A stretch of DNA of 43,349 nucleotides from a virus. Positions 23,976-31,872 of the stretch are shown here, piece by piece. Where the stretch lies: IMG/VR virus record IMGVR_UViG_3300010373_000072, positions 1-43,349 of that record; one strand, given 5' to 3'. Below the pieces are notes generated by a model. It saw nothing but the letters and a program-made list of their open reading frames with translations. It did no database searches and had not been told where the DNA came from. Every line of letters starts with the position of its first letter. Position 1 is the first letter of the stretch. Made by a program: the position numbers and the translations under genes.

Positions 23976-24214
23976 CGCCACAGCCCCCAGCCGAAGTGTC
24001 CGATCAGCCACAGCGTGAGCAGCACGAAGACGCCGGTGAACAGGAAGTGTGCGGCGGTCCACTGCCCGATGCCCTGGCCGAGCTTGACCTGTTCCCAGCG
24101 CCAGATGGAGGCGGACAGGGTGTCCTGGGGGCGGCCGCGGAGCAGCGCGGCGGCCTCCGGGACGATGAACGTTCCGAAGGCCGCGATGAACCACCAGAGC
24201 CAGTAGCGCGCCAT
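23972..24214 (-). CDS. Small two-pass membrane protein
   Basis: 80 aa, ATG start. Membrane segments near YWLWWFIAAFGTFIVPEAAAL and HFLFTGVFVLLTLWLIGHFG, with a polar loop (RGRPQDTLSASIWRWE) between. Similar proteins are common in Streptomyces phages; their role is not known. Confidence 0.65.
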   Translation of the reverse strand: MARYWLWWFIAAFGTFIVPEAAALLRGRPQDTLSASIWRWEQVKLGQGIGQWTAAHFLFTGVFVLLTLWLIGHFGWGLWR

Positions 24215-24219
24215 GCCGC

Positions 24220-24546
24220 CTATTCTCGCACGGGTGTTCGATCGGCGGTATGGGCGCAGGTGGCGCACAGGCTGGTGCCGTTGACGATGCGGTCGGCTGG
24301 TTGGCCGTTGTCGCAGTGGGCGCAGACGAGCCGGGTGTCGAGGAGCTGCTGGATGCGGTCGGGGGCGAGGGCGTTGGACCAGACGGTCATGGCGGCGGCG
24401 ATGTCGTCGATCTGGCCGCCGAAGAAGGCCATGGCTTCGCGGAGGTCTTTGCGGGTAGCGGTGGGTTCGGGCCGGGCGGGTGTGGCGTGGTGGATGGCCC
24501 AGGCGGCGAGGAGGAGCAGGGCTGTGATGCCCACGAGGTAGATCAC
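24220..24546 (-). CDS. Membrane-anchored zinc-ribbon protein
   Basis: 108 aa. GTG 24546 has AAGGAG upstream. An N-terminal membrane helix (VGITALLLLAAWAIHH) is followed by a helical region and CAHC...CATCAH, a four-Cys zinc ribbon. First gene of the membrane trio before the terminase genes. Confidence 0.65.
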   Translation of the reverse strand: MIYLVGITALLLLAAWAIHHATPARPEPTATRKDLREAMAFFGGQIDDIAAAMTVWSNALAPDRIQQLLDTRLVCAHCDNGQPADRIVNGTSLCATCAHTADRTPVRE

Positions 24547-24600
24547 GGCGGGTTCTCCTTCCGTGTCACAGTGTGGCGCTGGCGGGCGGGTGGGAACAGG

Positions 24601-24771
24601 TCATTTGGGGGGATCCCTGCGTTCGGCGGGCGGTGGCCGGCGTCGGGTTGTTGCGTCGGCTTGGTCGCATAGCGCGTTGAGTCCGGCGATCCAGCCGCCG
24701 GAGAGCGGGATGGCGTTGGGGACGTGGATGACGCCGTCGTCGCGGAGGATCACGATGCCGGGTTCAGCCAC
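24601..24771 (-). CDS. Small hypothetical protein
   Basis: 56 aa. GTG 24771 overlaps the upstream stop region. Starts MAEPGIVILRDDGVIHVPN, with a short beta region, and ends in a Pro/Arg-rich tail. Codon use is good until the tail. No family recognised. The next 54 nt up to 24546 hold only the RBS of the following gene. Confidence 0.5.
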   Translation of the reverse strand: MAEPGIVILRDDGVIHVPNAIPLSGGWIAGLNALCDQADATTRRRPPPAERRDPPK

Positions 24772-25429
24772 GGTCGCCGCCTTCCTCGTCGCCCTGCTCG
24801 GCGGCCTGCTGCTCCAGGGCGGCGTGCGGGGTGGCGTCGCGCTTGCCGAACTGGTCGGGGTTGCGGATCAGCCAGGCGGCGGTCCGGTACGTGTCGGCCT
24901 GGACGCGGTCGACAACAGCGAGGGGGCCGGTGGTGTGTGCGTTGCGGGCTCTGCTTTCGCCGAGGTCTGCGATCTGCGCGGCGATCGTCTCGCGTTGCTC
25001 GGCCAGCGCGGCCTCCGCCGCTTCCGCACGCCCGGCGTACGATCCGGCGGCGGCCTGTTCGGAGTCGAGGCGGTGGTATGCGGCCTCGGCCGTCTCGGCT
25101 CGCGCGGTCGCGGCGGCCAGCTGCTCGCGCTGCTGCTCGGTGGTCGCGAGCAACTTCTCGCGGTCGCTACGACAACGGTCGAGCGTGCCCCGCAGGGCAC
25201 CGCGCTCCAGGCCGAGCACGCGGGCCTCTTCGCGCAATCTGTCGATCTTGTCCAGCAGCCGGGCGACCTGGCTGAAGCCCAGGGCTGCCGCGCCGCCGCG
25301 CTCGTAGGTGCCCCGGATCCCGGCGATCTCCTCGTCGGTGATGGGCTGAAGCGGGTGGCCGCACATGGCGCCGTGCTCGACGCTGTCAACGGGGCGGCTG
25401 CACCGTTCACAGCGGCTCGTCTCACCCAC
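24764..25429 (-). CDS. Coiled-coil protein with N-terminal zinc knuckle
   Basis: 221 aa, GTG start overlapping the upstream gene by 8 nt. CERC near the start and CGHP at 24-27 could form a metal site. Residues 50-165 are a long coiled coil (ARLLDKIDRLREEARVL, EKLLATTEQQREQLAAATA, AEAAEAALAEQRETIAAQI). The end is helical with AWLIRNPDQFG. Function unknown. Confidence 0.65.
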   Translation of the reverse strand: MGETSRCERCSRPVDSVEHGAMCGHPLQPITDEEIAGIRGTYERGGAAALGFSQVARLLDKIDRLREEARVLGLERGALRGTLDRCRSDREKLLATTEQQREQLAAATARAETAEAAYHRLDSEQAAAGSYAGRAEAAEAALAEQRETIAAQIADLGESRARNAHTTGPLAVVDRVQADTYRTAAWLIRNPDQFGKRDATPHAALEQQAAEQGDEEGGDRG

Positions 25430-25967
25430 CGCTGTTCCCTCCGTCCGTCTCGTCGCCCTGTGCGCCCCGCTGCGGACCGTCCACGCCCGTGTGTGTCCGC
25501 TGAGTCTCGGCGGGGTCTGTCGTGCCGTCAGCGGGGCGCGTAGCGGCGGTCTCGGCCGCGTCTGCGTCTTGCCAGGGTCCGGCGCCGACGGTGCGGCGCA
25601 TGACGCGCGGCATCTCGGCGGCGTCGGGGCCGACGATGGCTGCGTATTCGCGGATCCAGCCGCGGGCGGTCTCCTCGCCGCCGGTGCGGTTGACGGTGCG
25701 GGTCTCGGGCCACCAGACGCCCCATTGGGTGCGGACGCCGTCCTTCCACTCCTCGACCTGAGCCGTCAGCCGCGCGATCTCGGCCGCCATCCGCGCGTGC
25801 TCGGCCAGGAGCGTGCGCATGGCGTCGGCCAGCACGATGTCCTCGTCGCTGAAGACGTAGCTCTGGCCGCCGTGGGCTGCGGCAACGCGGTCGAAGCCGT
25901 TGAGGTACGTCTGCACGCACTCGGCAGCGGCGGCAGCGTCGGCGGCGGTCTGCGGGTCGGTGGTCAT
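25422..25967 (-). CDS. Hypothetical protein with central coiled coil
   Basis: 181 aa, ATG start. Begins with an Ala-rich helix (AADAAAAAECVQTYLNGFDR), then LLAEHARMAAEIARLTAQVEEW (coiled coil) and a Trp-rich middle (WGVWWPETRTV). The last 50 residues are low-complexity Thr/Gly/Asp. Resembles small phage proteins of unknown role from other actinophages. Confidence 0.6.
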   Translation of the reverse strand: MTTDPQTAADAAAAAECVQTYLNGFDRVAAAHGGQSYVFSDEDIVLADAMRTLLAEHARMAAEIARLTAQVEEWKDGVRTQWGVWWPETRTVNRTGGEETARGWIREYAAIVGPDAAEMPRVMRRTVGAGPWQDADAAETAATRPADGTTDPAETQRTHTGVDGPQRGAQGDETDGGNSGG

Positions 25968-26065
25968 GCGCTCACCAGCCGGCGCACGCGGTCGGCCATG
26001 CGGAGCAGCGCGCGGGTGACGCGGCGGGTGTTGTGGTAGCGGCAGTGGCACAGCTTGGCGGTCAC
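25964..26065 (-). CDS. Very short basic protein
   Basis: 33 aa. GTG 26065 and the stop both overlap the neighbouring genes (GTGA, ATGA), which supports it despite its size. KLCHCRYHNTRR at the N-terminus holds a Cys-x-Cys-x2-His cluster; the rest is a basic helix (LLRMADRVRRLV). Function unknown. Confidence 0.5.
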   Translation of the reverse strand: MTAKLCHCRYHNTRRVTRALLRMADRVRRLVSA

Positions 26066-26502
26066 GCTGCGGTCCTTTCGGCGAGCCGGGTCGGGTGGGC
26101 GATGAGCCGCAGCTCGTCGCCGTAGGTGTTGGTGGTGCGGGCCCAGGTGGTCTCGCCGCAGCGCTTGCAGCGGCCGACGCGGTAGCCGGCGGGTTCGAAG
26201 TCGGGGCTGGACGGGCACCACGTCTCGCCTGCGGGCGCGCCGGCGACGGGGCGGGGCACGTACTCGACGGCCAGGAGCCGCCGTTCGACGCCGCGCTTGA
26301 TGGTCTGCTGGGTGGGGCGGCCGGGCTTGAAGTGGCCGTGGAGCAGGATGCTGATGGCGGCGAGCGACGTGCCGGAGGCGTCGGCGATGTCCTGCTGGCG
26401 CATGCCGCCGTCGACGAGCTGCCGGACGTGGTTGCGGGCGCGGGTGGCGTCGACCATGTGCGAGTCGGCGGCGTTGGTACGCCAGGGCTGCTCGGCGCGC
26501 AT
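26062..26502 (-). CDS. HTH and zinc-knuckle DNA-binding protein
   Basis: 146 aa, ATG overlapping the methyltransferase stop (TGATG). Residues 20-75 form a helix-turn-helix (RNHVRQLVDGGMRQQDIADASGTSLAAISILLHG). The C-terminal part has RVGRCKRCGETTW, half of a zinc ribbon. Likely a phage regulator of transcription. Sits in the middle gene block, so it may act on late or middle promoters; that is inference. Confidence 0.65.
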   Translation of the reverse strand: MRAEQPWRTNAADSHMVDATRARNHVRQLVDGGMRQQDIADASGTSLAAISILLHGHFKPGRPTQQTIKRGVERRLLAVEYVPRPVAGAPAGETWCPSSPDFEPAGYRVGRCKRCGETTWARTTNTYGDELRLIAHPTRLAERTAA

Positions 26503-27971
26503 CAGGACAGCACCGCCATGACGCGCTCGCCGACCCACTGGGCGACGTTGCAGGCCACGGCGTTCCCGGCCTGCATGGTCTGTTCGCCCTTGGTGCCGTG
26601 GACGATGTAGTCGCGGGGGAACCGCTGCGCGTACAGCTGCTCGCGGGGCTGGACCATCCGCAGCCAGCAGTCCTCGATCGCGGGGGCCGGGCCGACCAGG
26701 GCGGCGGAGTCGACCGTGGACATGGTGTGGAACGGCTCGTCGGTGGTCTTGGTCACGGCGTTGCGGTAGGGCACGACCAGGGCGTGGTGGTTCCCGCCGG
26801 AGGTGACGGTGGCCAGCGGCTCGGTGACGGCAGAGGCGTCGGCGTGGTTGCGGTACTCGACGATGAACGGCTCGCCGGTCGTCACCAGGGCCTCGAAGCC
26901 CTTGGGGTTGGCGGTGCGGGTCCGCATCGGCGCGCTGGTCGGGGTGGCGGTGGTGTTCCAGCCGCCGCCGGGCGGCACCAGCAGCCCTTCGCCGATCTTC
27001 GTGGATCGGGCGGGCAGCGGCGCCTGGTCGGCGGGGAAGGCGCGTCCGTCGTGGCCGTCGTGGTTGACGGTGACGACGCTGCGCCGGTCGGGGAACTTCG
27101 CCAGGCCGGCGGCGATGCGCCGCATGGTGGAGGCGGCCAGGGGCTTCTTGCGGTCGCCGATGCGCTCGCCGAGGTTGTCCCAATCGATGATCGTGGCGGC
27201 GGGGTTGATGTAGGGCTCGACGATCGCATGGCGGCACTGGGTGCGCTCGCAGCGGTAGTCGTACTGCTCGCGGTACTTGCCGACCTTGCCGAACCGGCGC
27301 GTCAGCGGGGTGTCGCGCCAGGACTGGACGGCGTGGACGTCGGTCTGGCAGACCTGGCACCAGGCTAGGGGGCGGGGCGCGAGGTCGGGCTTCTGGATGC
27401 CTTTGCGGGTGAACACGATGTAGATCCGGTCCCGCCACTGGGGCGCGGCCACGTTGCCGTCGCCGCCGATGTGCGCGGCGGAGACGGAGAGGATCTGGCC
27501 GTTGTAGCCGAGGCGCTCCATGCCGGAGAACCACCAGTCGAACAGCTCCCAGTCGACGACGAACTCGACGACGTTCTCGCACAGGACAGCGTCGTACCGG
27601 TGGACCTCGGTGGCGCGGATGACGTCGTAGGCGGTGGCGCGGGTGCGCTCCCAGGCGGCGGATTCGACGGGGCCGTGGTCCAGGAGCATTTGCTCGTCGG
27701 GCAGGAGGCGGCGGCTGCGCTTGCGGCCGCCGGCAGGGGAGATCTCGGTGCAGATGGGGGATGCCCACAGGACGCGGGTGCGGGGCAGGCGCCGCATGTC
27801 GTAGTTGTTGACGTCGGCGCAGATGTGGTCGGCGTTGCGGTGGTTTGCGGCGTGGGTCTCGATGGCGATCTTGCTGTGGTTGGCGGCGAGCTTCAGCTCG
27901 AATCCGGCGGCCACGAGGCCGGTGGAGGATCCGCCGGCACCGCAGAAGATGTCGGTGAAGGTGATGGTCAT
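26502..27971 (-). CDS. C5-cytosine DNA methyltransferase, variant catalytic motif
   Basis: 489 aa, ATG start. Motif I FTDIFCGAGGSSTGL (5-19) binds SAM. Motif VI has ENV (132-134) and motif VIII QWRDR (178-182). The catalytic-Cys motif IV reads SPICTEIS (Cys74) instead of the usual PPCQxFS. A four-Cys zinc-finger-like part (CQVC ... RCERTQCRH) follows. The target-recognition part contains repeats of the form EPLATVT...HHALVVPYRN, and the C-terminus has GNAV near motif X. No restriction partner is seen nearby, so it probably protects phage DNA or regulates it. Confidence 0.85.
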   Translation of the reverse strand: MTITFTDIFCGAGGSSTGLVAAGFELKLAANHSKIAIETHAANHRNADHICADVNNYDMRRLPRTRVLWASPICTEISPAGGRKRSRRLLPDEQMLLDHGPVESAAWERTRATAYDVIRATEVHRYDAVLCENVVEFVVDWELFDWWFSGMERLGYNGQILSVSAAHIGGDGNVAAPQWRDRIYIVFTRKGIQKPDLAPRPLAWCQVCQTDVHAVQSWRDTPLTRRFGKVGKYREQYDYRCERTQCRHAIVEPYINPAATIIDWDNLGERIGDRKKPLAASTMRRIAAGLAKFPDRRSVVTVNHDGHDGRAFPADQAPLPARSTKIGEGLLVPPGGGWNTTATPTSAPMRTRTANPKGFEALVTTGEPFIVEYRNHADASAVTEPLATVTSGGNHHALVVPYRNAVTKTTDEPFHTMSTVDSAALVGPAPAIEDCWLRMVQPREQLYAQRFPRDYIVHGTKGEQTMQAGNAVACNVAQWVGERVMAVLS

Positions 27972-28156
27972 CGGGCCACGCGTCCCTTCGTGGTGGTGGG
28001 CTGGGGTCCGATGACGTGCCAGCCGCCGCAGGGCACGCACTCGGCGGGTTCTTGGCGGCGGATGCCGGCGGCGGTGGCTGCGGCCCAGGCGGCGGCGCGG
28101 GCGTAGCGCCGGGTGCGGTACGTGGCTTCGGGGCAGGGCTGGGTGGGCGTGGTCAC
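27968..28156 (-). CDS. Small zinc-ribbon-like protein
   Basis: 62 aa, GTG start overlapping the upstream stop. A basic Tyr/Arg/Ala-rich helix (ATYRTRRYARAAAWAAATAA) is followed by CVPCGGWHVIG, a motif common in small actinophage proteins. With the CP near residue 8 it may form one metal site. Unknown role. Confidence 0.6.
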   Translation of the reverse strand: MTTPTQPCPEATYRTRRYARAAAWAAATAAGIRRQEPAECVPCGGWHVIGPQPTTTKGRVAR

Positions 28157-28488
28157 GCGGGCTCACCGCCGTCCGTGGCCACGGGCTGGCCGGTCTCGTA
28201 GAGCTCGGCACCGGCGATGCCCAGGACGTTGAGTGCGATGTCGAGGGTGCTCTCCCAGTCCAGCAGCGGGTCCAGGCCGCGGATGGCTTTGGTCAGGGCG
28301 TCGAGCATGCGCACGAAGTGGACCATCGATTCGCCGATGGCGGCCCGGCCGAGGTCGGGCATTTCGCGCGGGGCGGTCAGGCAGATCTGTTCGATCAGGT
28401 GCTGCTCTCGCGGGCTCGGGGCGCCGCGCTCGGCGAGGGCGGCGTGGACGTTGGCGATGGCTTCGGCCAGCGCGGGGTTCGTGGTCAT
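28153..28488 (-). CDS. Hypothetical protein
   Basis: 111 aa, ATG overlapping the upstream stop. Entirely helical by inspection (LAEAIANVHAALAERGAPS, IGESMVHFVRMLDALTKAI, LDIALNVLGIAGAELYETG). No family recognised. Confidence 0.6.
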   Translation of the reverse strand: MTTNPALAEAIANVHAALAERGAPSPREQHLIEQICLTAPREMPDLGRAAIGESMVHFVRMLDALTKAIRGLDPLLDWESTLDIALNVLGIAGAELYETGQPVATDGGEPA

Positions 28489-28724
28489 GTGCTGCTCCGG
28501 TTCTGTTTGCGTTCCCAGGTGGCGTCTTCGCGCTGGAGCCGGGCCTGCCACTGCTGCGGGGTTTCGTCGGGCTGCTGGCGTCGGCCGGGGTGGCAGGTGG
28601 GGCAGTGGACGGGCGGCTGGTCGTCGGTTTCGATCCAGCCGTGGTCGCACGGCGGGGTGTGGGTGCAGGTGCAGGACGGGCGGCCGCAATGGTTGGCGGT
28701 GATCGCGGCGAGGTCGGCGGTCAC
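28485..28724 (-). CDS. Small Cys/His-rich protein
   Basis: 79 aa, GTG start overlapping the loader-like gene stop. NHCGRPSCTCTHTPPCDHGW and VHCPTCHPG form a likely two-zinc cluster, followed by a charged helix (PQQWQARLQREDATWERK). Lies directly downstream of the replication genes. Function unknown. Confidence 0.6.
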   Translation of the reverse strand: MTADLAAITANHCGRPSCTCTHTPPCDHGWIETDDQPPVHCPTCHPGRRQQPDETPQQWQARLQREDATWERKQNRSST

Positions 28725-29401
28725 GGCTCGGGCCGGTCTGCGGTGGCGAGCTCGGCGGCGCGGACGGTGACGGCGCGCCGGGTGGCCGGGAGCCGCTCGG
28801 CCTCGAGCGCGGCGCGGGCGGCCTGCATCCAGGACCACCAGTCGGGCAGCTCGGCCAGGACGGCGTCGGCGACGGCCAGCTCGATGTCGCCGATCGGCGC
28901 CGCGTCGGCGGCCGGTGCGGCTTCGATGGCCAGGGTGCGGTGCTGCCGCTCCAGGGCGCGGGTGGTCCGGGGCCGCTTCGACGGGACGTCGACGAACGTG
29001 CGCTCGACGGCGATCGCGGCGCCCAGGGCCATCGGCGGCCCGGCGACCTTCTCGCGCTTGGCGCGCAGGGCCCGGATGTAGCCGGCCGCGTCCACGGAGC
29101 GGTCGACGGCGGCGATGTCGGCCTCGAGGGCGAGGTGTCCGGTGCCTGGCGGGAAGCTCTGGCGGGTGTTGCGGGCGCGCCGGACCTCGCCGGCGATGTC
29201 TGCGGGGGCGATGAACCGCAGTTGCTGGCCGAGGGTTTTCAGCGCGGCCTTGGCGTCGTCGAGGCTGATGCCGTCGAGGACGAGTTCCCAGGCATCGGGG
29301 GTGAACTCGTCGAGGCGCTGCGCGGGGCACAGGGCGTGGACGAAGCCCATGATCTGGGCGATCTCCCATGCGCGTTCGGTCGTGTCGTTCTGGTCGTTCA
29401 T
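28721..29401 (-). CDS. Putative helicase-loader-like replication protein
   Basis: 226 aa, ATG overlapping the initiator stop (ATGA). The N-terminal 90 residues (MGFVHALCPAQ, FTPDAWELVLDGISLDDAKAAL, FIAPADIAGEVRRARNTR) resemble the G39P-type helicase-loader N-terminal domain that follows phage initiators, with the APADI motif. The rest is helical with variable content (LPDWWSWMQAARAALEAERL). Order initiator then loader supports the role. No helicase gene follows, so it would recruit the host DnaB. Confidence 0.6.
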   Translation of the reverse strand: MNDQNDTTERAWEIAQIMGFVHALCPAQRLDEFTPDAWELVLDGISLDDAKAALKTLGQQLRFIAPADIAGEVRRARNTRQSFPPGTGHLALEADIAAVDRSVDAAGYIRALRAKREKVAGPPMALGAAIAVERTFVDVPSKRPRTTRALERQHRTLAIEAAPAADAAPIGDIELAVADAVLAELPDWWSWMQAARAALEAERLPATRRAVTVRAAELATADRPEP

Positions 29402-30636
29402 GAGGCGTTGGCCCTTCGGGCGGCGGCGCGTTCGATGTAGCGCTGCATGTGGGCGGCGGTGCCGAGGTCGTCGCCGGGCCGCTGCTGCTGGCGCGCGGCG
29501 GCGGGGTTGGCGTTCTGGACCTGGTTGACGATCGAGGGCAGCACCGACGGGTCCAGGCCGCGGTTCACCCACACCGGCAGCGCCTCGGCGATGGCCGCCG
29601 GGTCGATCCCTTCGCCGAGCATCTCCTTGATCGACTTGCCGATGCGGGCGATCACCTGACCGGGCGGCCGGGACGGGACGTTCTCCAGCCAGTAGCCGAC
29701 GAGTTCCTCGGTCGTCTGGGGCGGGACCGCTTGGTCGGCGGCGGCCGGGACGAGTTCGAGCATCTGGCCCGTCGCCCCGGTGCGCGCCGCCGAGCGAAGC
29801 GAGGCGGAAGGGGTGGGGTTCGGGGAAGGGACTATGTGGTTAGGGGAAACGCGCGCAGGCGCGCGCGCGTTATGCCTCTCGGGAACCCAGTCGGGAGGGG
29901 TCTCGGAAAGGGTTCCCGAAGGGTTCCAGTCCGAGCCCGTGACCTGCGGGTCTTCCTTTGCGTGTGGCGCAAACCAGTCGGAATCGTCAGGGGATTCCGA
30001 GAGGGATGCGCGAGGGGTCGCGGAAGGGGTCTTCGAAACCCTTCCGTTAGGGGTTCCGGGAACCGTTCCGGCATGGGCAGTAGGAAGGGTGTCCGGCGTC
30101 CTTCCCGGAAGGGTGCCGGGCCCGTTCGGGTCCGGAGTCAGCTCCGGCGCCACGAGGGTCTGCCGAAGGGTCTCGATGCATCCGGCGACGGTCTGTCGGG
30201 CCGACGGGCCGCCCTTGGCGGTCGGGGTGTCGGACACCTCGTCAAGCGGCAGCCGGTCGAGCTCGGCCAGCAGCGCCAGCCGGAGCCGCACGGACACGAT
30301 CTCTCGGCTGTCGGCGACGGCCCGGAGCATGACGTTCGGCTGCTTGTAGATCTTGTCGTGGTACAGGTAGGTGCGGATCAGCACCTCCTCGGTGTCCCGG
30401 TCCCACACGACGAAGCGGGCTGCGGCCAGCTCGCCGAGGATGTCCAGGACCTCGTCGGGCGTCAGGTCAGATGCCGAGGCGGCCCAGCGGCGGGCGGTGA
30501 CGGGCAGGTGGCCAGCTTTGGACAGGTTCTCCTGGGATGCCAGGAAGAAGTAGAGCCGCTGCATGTGCTGGTCCAGGGCCAGGAACTCGCGGTTGCGCCA
30601 GATGCTGGAGTAGATCTGGGCGTGGTCGTTGGCCAT
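29398..30636 (-). CDS. Replication initiator (DnaD/winged-helix type)
   Basis: 412 aa, ATG overlapping the upstream stop (TGATG). Residues 1-115 are a winged-helix initiator-type domain (QIYSSIWRNREFLALDQHMQRLYFFLAS, HLPVTARRWAASASDLTPDEVLDILGEL, FVVWDRDTEEVLIRTYLYHD). Residues 125-300 are a Pro/Thr/Ser linker coded by repeated DNA blocks that look like iterons. Residues 310-412 are a helical C-terminal domain (EELVGYWLENVPSRPP, IGKSIKEMLGEGIDPAAIAEAL). Likely binds the origin inside its own gene, as lambda O does. Confidence 0.75.
   Translation of the reverse strand: MANDHAQIYSSIWRNREFLALDQHMQRLYFFLASQENLSKAGHLPVTARRWAASASDLTPDEVLDILGELAAARFVVWDRDTEEVLIRTYLYHDKIYKQPNVMLRAVADSREIVSVRLRLALLAELDRLPLDEVSDTPTAKGGPSARQTVAGCIETLRQTLVAPELTPDPNGPGTLPGRTPDTLPTAHAGTVPGTPNGRVSKTPSATPRASLSESPDDSDWFAPHAKEDPQVTGSDWNPSGTLSETPPDWVPERHNARAPARVSPNHIVPSPNPTPSASLRSAARTGATGQMLELVPAAADQAVPPQTTEELVGYWLENVPSRPPGQVIARIGKSIKEMLGEGIDPAAIAEALPVWVNRGLDPSVLPSIVNQVQNANPAAARQQQRPGDDLGTAAHMQRYIERAAARRANAS
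29805..30115. repeat. Iteron-like repeats, candidate replication origin
   Basis: Copies of CGGAAGGGGT and close variants occur at 29805, 29904, 29917, 30021, 30037 (inverted), 30082 and 30106 (starts). CGGAAGGG...CCCTTCCG at 30021-30046 is a perfect inverted pair. The block lies within the linker of the initiator gene, the classic place for a phage origin. Confidence 0.55.
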
Positions 30637-31145
30637 CAGATTTTCGCTCCCTTGCTGCTGTTGCAGCTTCGGCACAGCACGCGGAGGTTCTCGTAGGTGT
30701 CCGGGCCGCCGAGCGACCACGGGTGGATGTGGTCGAGCGAGAGGTTCTCGGTCGCTCCACACTGGACGCAGCGGTGTCCGTCGCGGGCCATGACTGCCCG
30801 GCGCAGCGCGCGGGGGATCGGCATGCGCTGCTCAGGGACGACGCGGCAACCGTTGTAGGGGCTGACCGTGAAGCCGCCCTTGCCGATGGTCCACAGTCCG
30901 AAGGCGAGCAGCTGCGCTTCCACCCGGGCGGCGTCGGGGCCGAACTCCGCGGCGAGGCGTGCCGACGGGTAGACCCCGGTCGGGCCGTCGCCGCCGGCGA
31001 GGAAGAACAGACTGTCGAAGTAGGCGTAGCGGGTGTCCTTGTCCAGGTGGCGGGCGAAGTGCGCATCGATCCAGATTTCGGGGTCGATGCGGACGAGCCA
31101 GCGCTGCTGCTTCCGCTGCCTGGGGATCTTGCGGATCCGTGCCAC
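30636..31145 (-). CDS. HNH endonuclease fused to initiator-like N-terminal domain
   Basis: 169 aa, GTG 31145 with GAGGA upstream. Residues 15-100 (IDPEIWIDAHFARHLDKDTRYAYFDSLFFLAGGDG, VYPSARLAAEFG, AQLLAFGLWTIGKGGFTVSPY) have the same helical order as the N-terminus of the next gene, the initiator. Residues 108-169 are an HNH nuclease: CVQC (126-129), LDHIHPWSLGG (137-147), Asn153 and CRSC (158-161) with all zinc and catalytic residues present. May nick or cut near the origin, or be a homing-type insertion. Role uncertain. Confidence 0.75.
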   Translation of the reverse strand: MARIRKIPRQRKQQRWLVRIDPEIWIDAHFARHLDKDTRYAYFDSLFFLAGGDGPTGVYPSARLAAEFGPDAARVEAQLLAFGLWTIGKGGFTVSPYNGCRVVPEQRMPIPRALRRAVMARDGHRCVQCGATENLSLDHIHPWSLGGPDTYENLRVLCRSCNSSKGAKI

Positions 31146-31296
31146 GGGTTGTCCTCTATCTCTCGCGGCCGGGGCCGGTGGTGTGTGAAGGGCGGCCGCC
31201 GTCCCGACCCTCAGCGGGACGGGTGGTTTGTTCGGGTGGTGCGGGCCCCGGACGAACCGCGGGGGGTTACGGTCCGGCCGGGGCGTTCGGGGAGGG
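31146..31296. other. Non-coding gap with hairpin
   Basis: 151 bases without a gene. Holds GTCCCG (31201-31206) pairing with CGGGAC (31215-31220), and the RBS of the HNH gene at its left edge. Possible weak terminator or leader between the two middle operons; no clear promoter. Confidence 0.45.
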
Positions 31297-31797
31297 TCAG
31301 CGGGCGCTGAGCGCCTGGCGCACGGCCGCGTCGACCGCGTCGGCGACCTGGAGGCCGAACTGCTTCGACACGGTCTCGCGCACGATCTTCACGGCCTCGG
31401 CGATCTCGTCCTTGAATGCGGCGTCGACGGCCTTGCGCACCTCGACCTCGAGGCGGCTGCCCTTCTGCCGGTTGTAGGAGTCGCTCGACTCGTTCAGGTA
31501 GGTGCGGGCCTGCTGGATGACGACCTCGCGGAGCGTCGTCGTGCCGCCGGTGCGCTCGCCCCAGGTGTTCGTCAGCTGGACGGGCGCGGCGATCGCCTCG
31601 GCGATGAGCGGGGCCAGCTGCGCCCGGATCTCCTCGTCGCGGATCTGCCGGACGCGCTCGGCGATGCCCTTGTAGCTGTCGTCCTGGACGATGCGCTGGA
31701 CCAGGCTCTCGACCAGGGCCTCGGCGAGGGTCTTGTCGGTGTACTGGTTGATGACGTCGGCGAGGTTGATGTCCTCGACGTTGACGGTGACCTGCAT
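31297..31797 (-). CDS. Hypothetical helical protein, first gene after strong hairpins
   Basis: 166 aa, ATG with AAAGGG upstream. Begins MQVTVNVEDINLADVINQ, a start shared by a family of actinophage proteins of unknown role. Then amphipathic helices (LAEALVESLVQRIVQDDSYKGI, VRQIRDEEIRAQLAPLIAEAI) and a C-terminal helix pair. Probably oligomeric. It opens the replication operon after the hairpin pair at 31827-31921. Confidence 0.65.
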   Translation of the reverse strand: MQVTVNVEDINLADVINQYTDKTLAEALVESLVQRIVQDDSYKGIAERVRQIRDEEIRAQLAPLIAEAIAAPVQLTNTWGERTGGTTTLREVVIQQARTYLNESSDSYNRQKGSRLEVEVRKAVDAAFKDEIAEAVKIVRETVSKQFGLQVADAVDAAVRQALSAR

Positions 31798-31826
31798 GTC
31801 AGTGCCCTTTCGGTATGGTGGTGTGT

Positions 31827-31861
31827 GGCCGCCGGCCCGACTTCGTTTCGGACCGGCGGCC
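31827..31861. terminator. Strong hairpin (terminator or attenuator)
   Basis: GGCCGCCGG (31827-31835) pairs perfectly with CCGGCGGCC (31853-31861), and inner CCGA/TCGG bases add to the stem. No U-tract on either strand. Lies between the excisionase gene and the replication operon. Confidence 0.6.
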
Positions 31862-31872
31862 GTTGTGCTGGG

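Noticed and set aside
23014-24018. 334-aa + strand open frame over the membrane-protein genes
   Set aside because: Antisense to several coupled - strand genes with clear membrane segments; no RBS or family.
26502-27971. Restriction-modification system
   Set aside because: Only the methyltransferase is present; no nuclease gene next to it. The HNH gene is about 2.7 kb away and carries an initiator-like domain.
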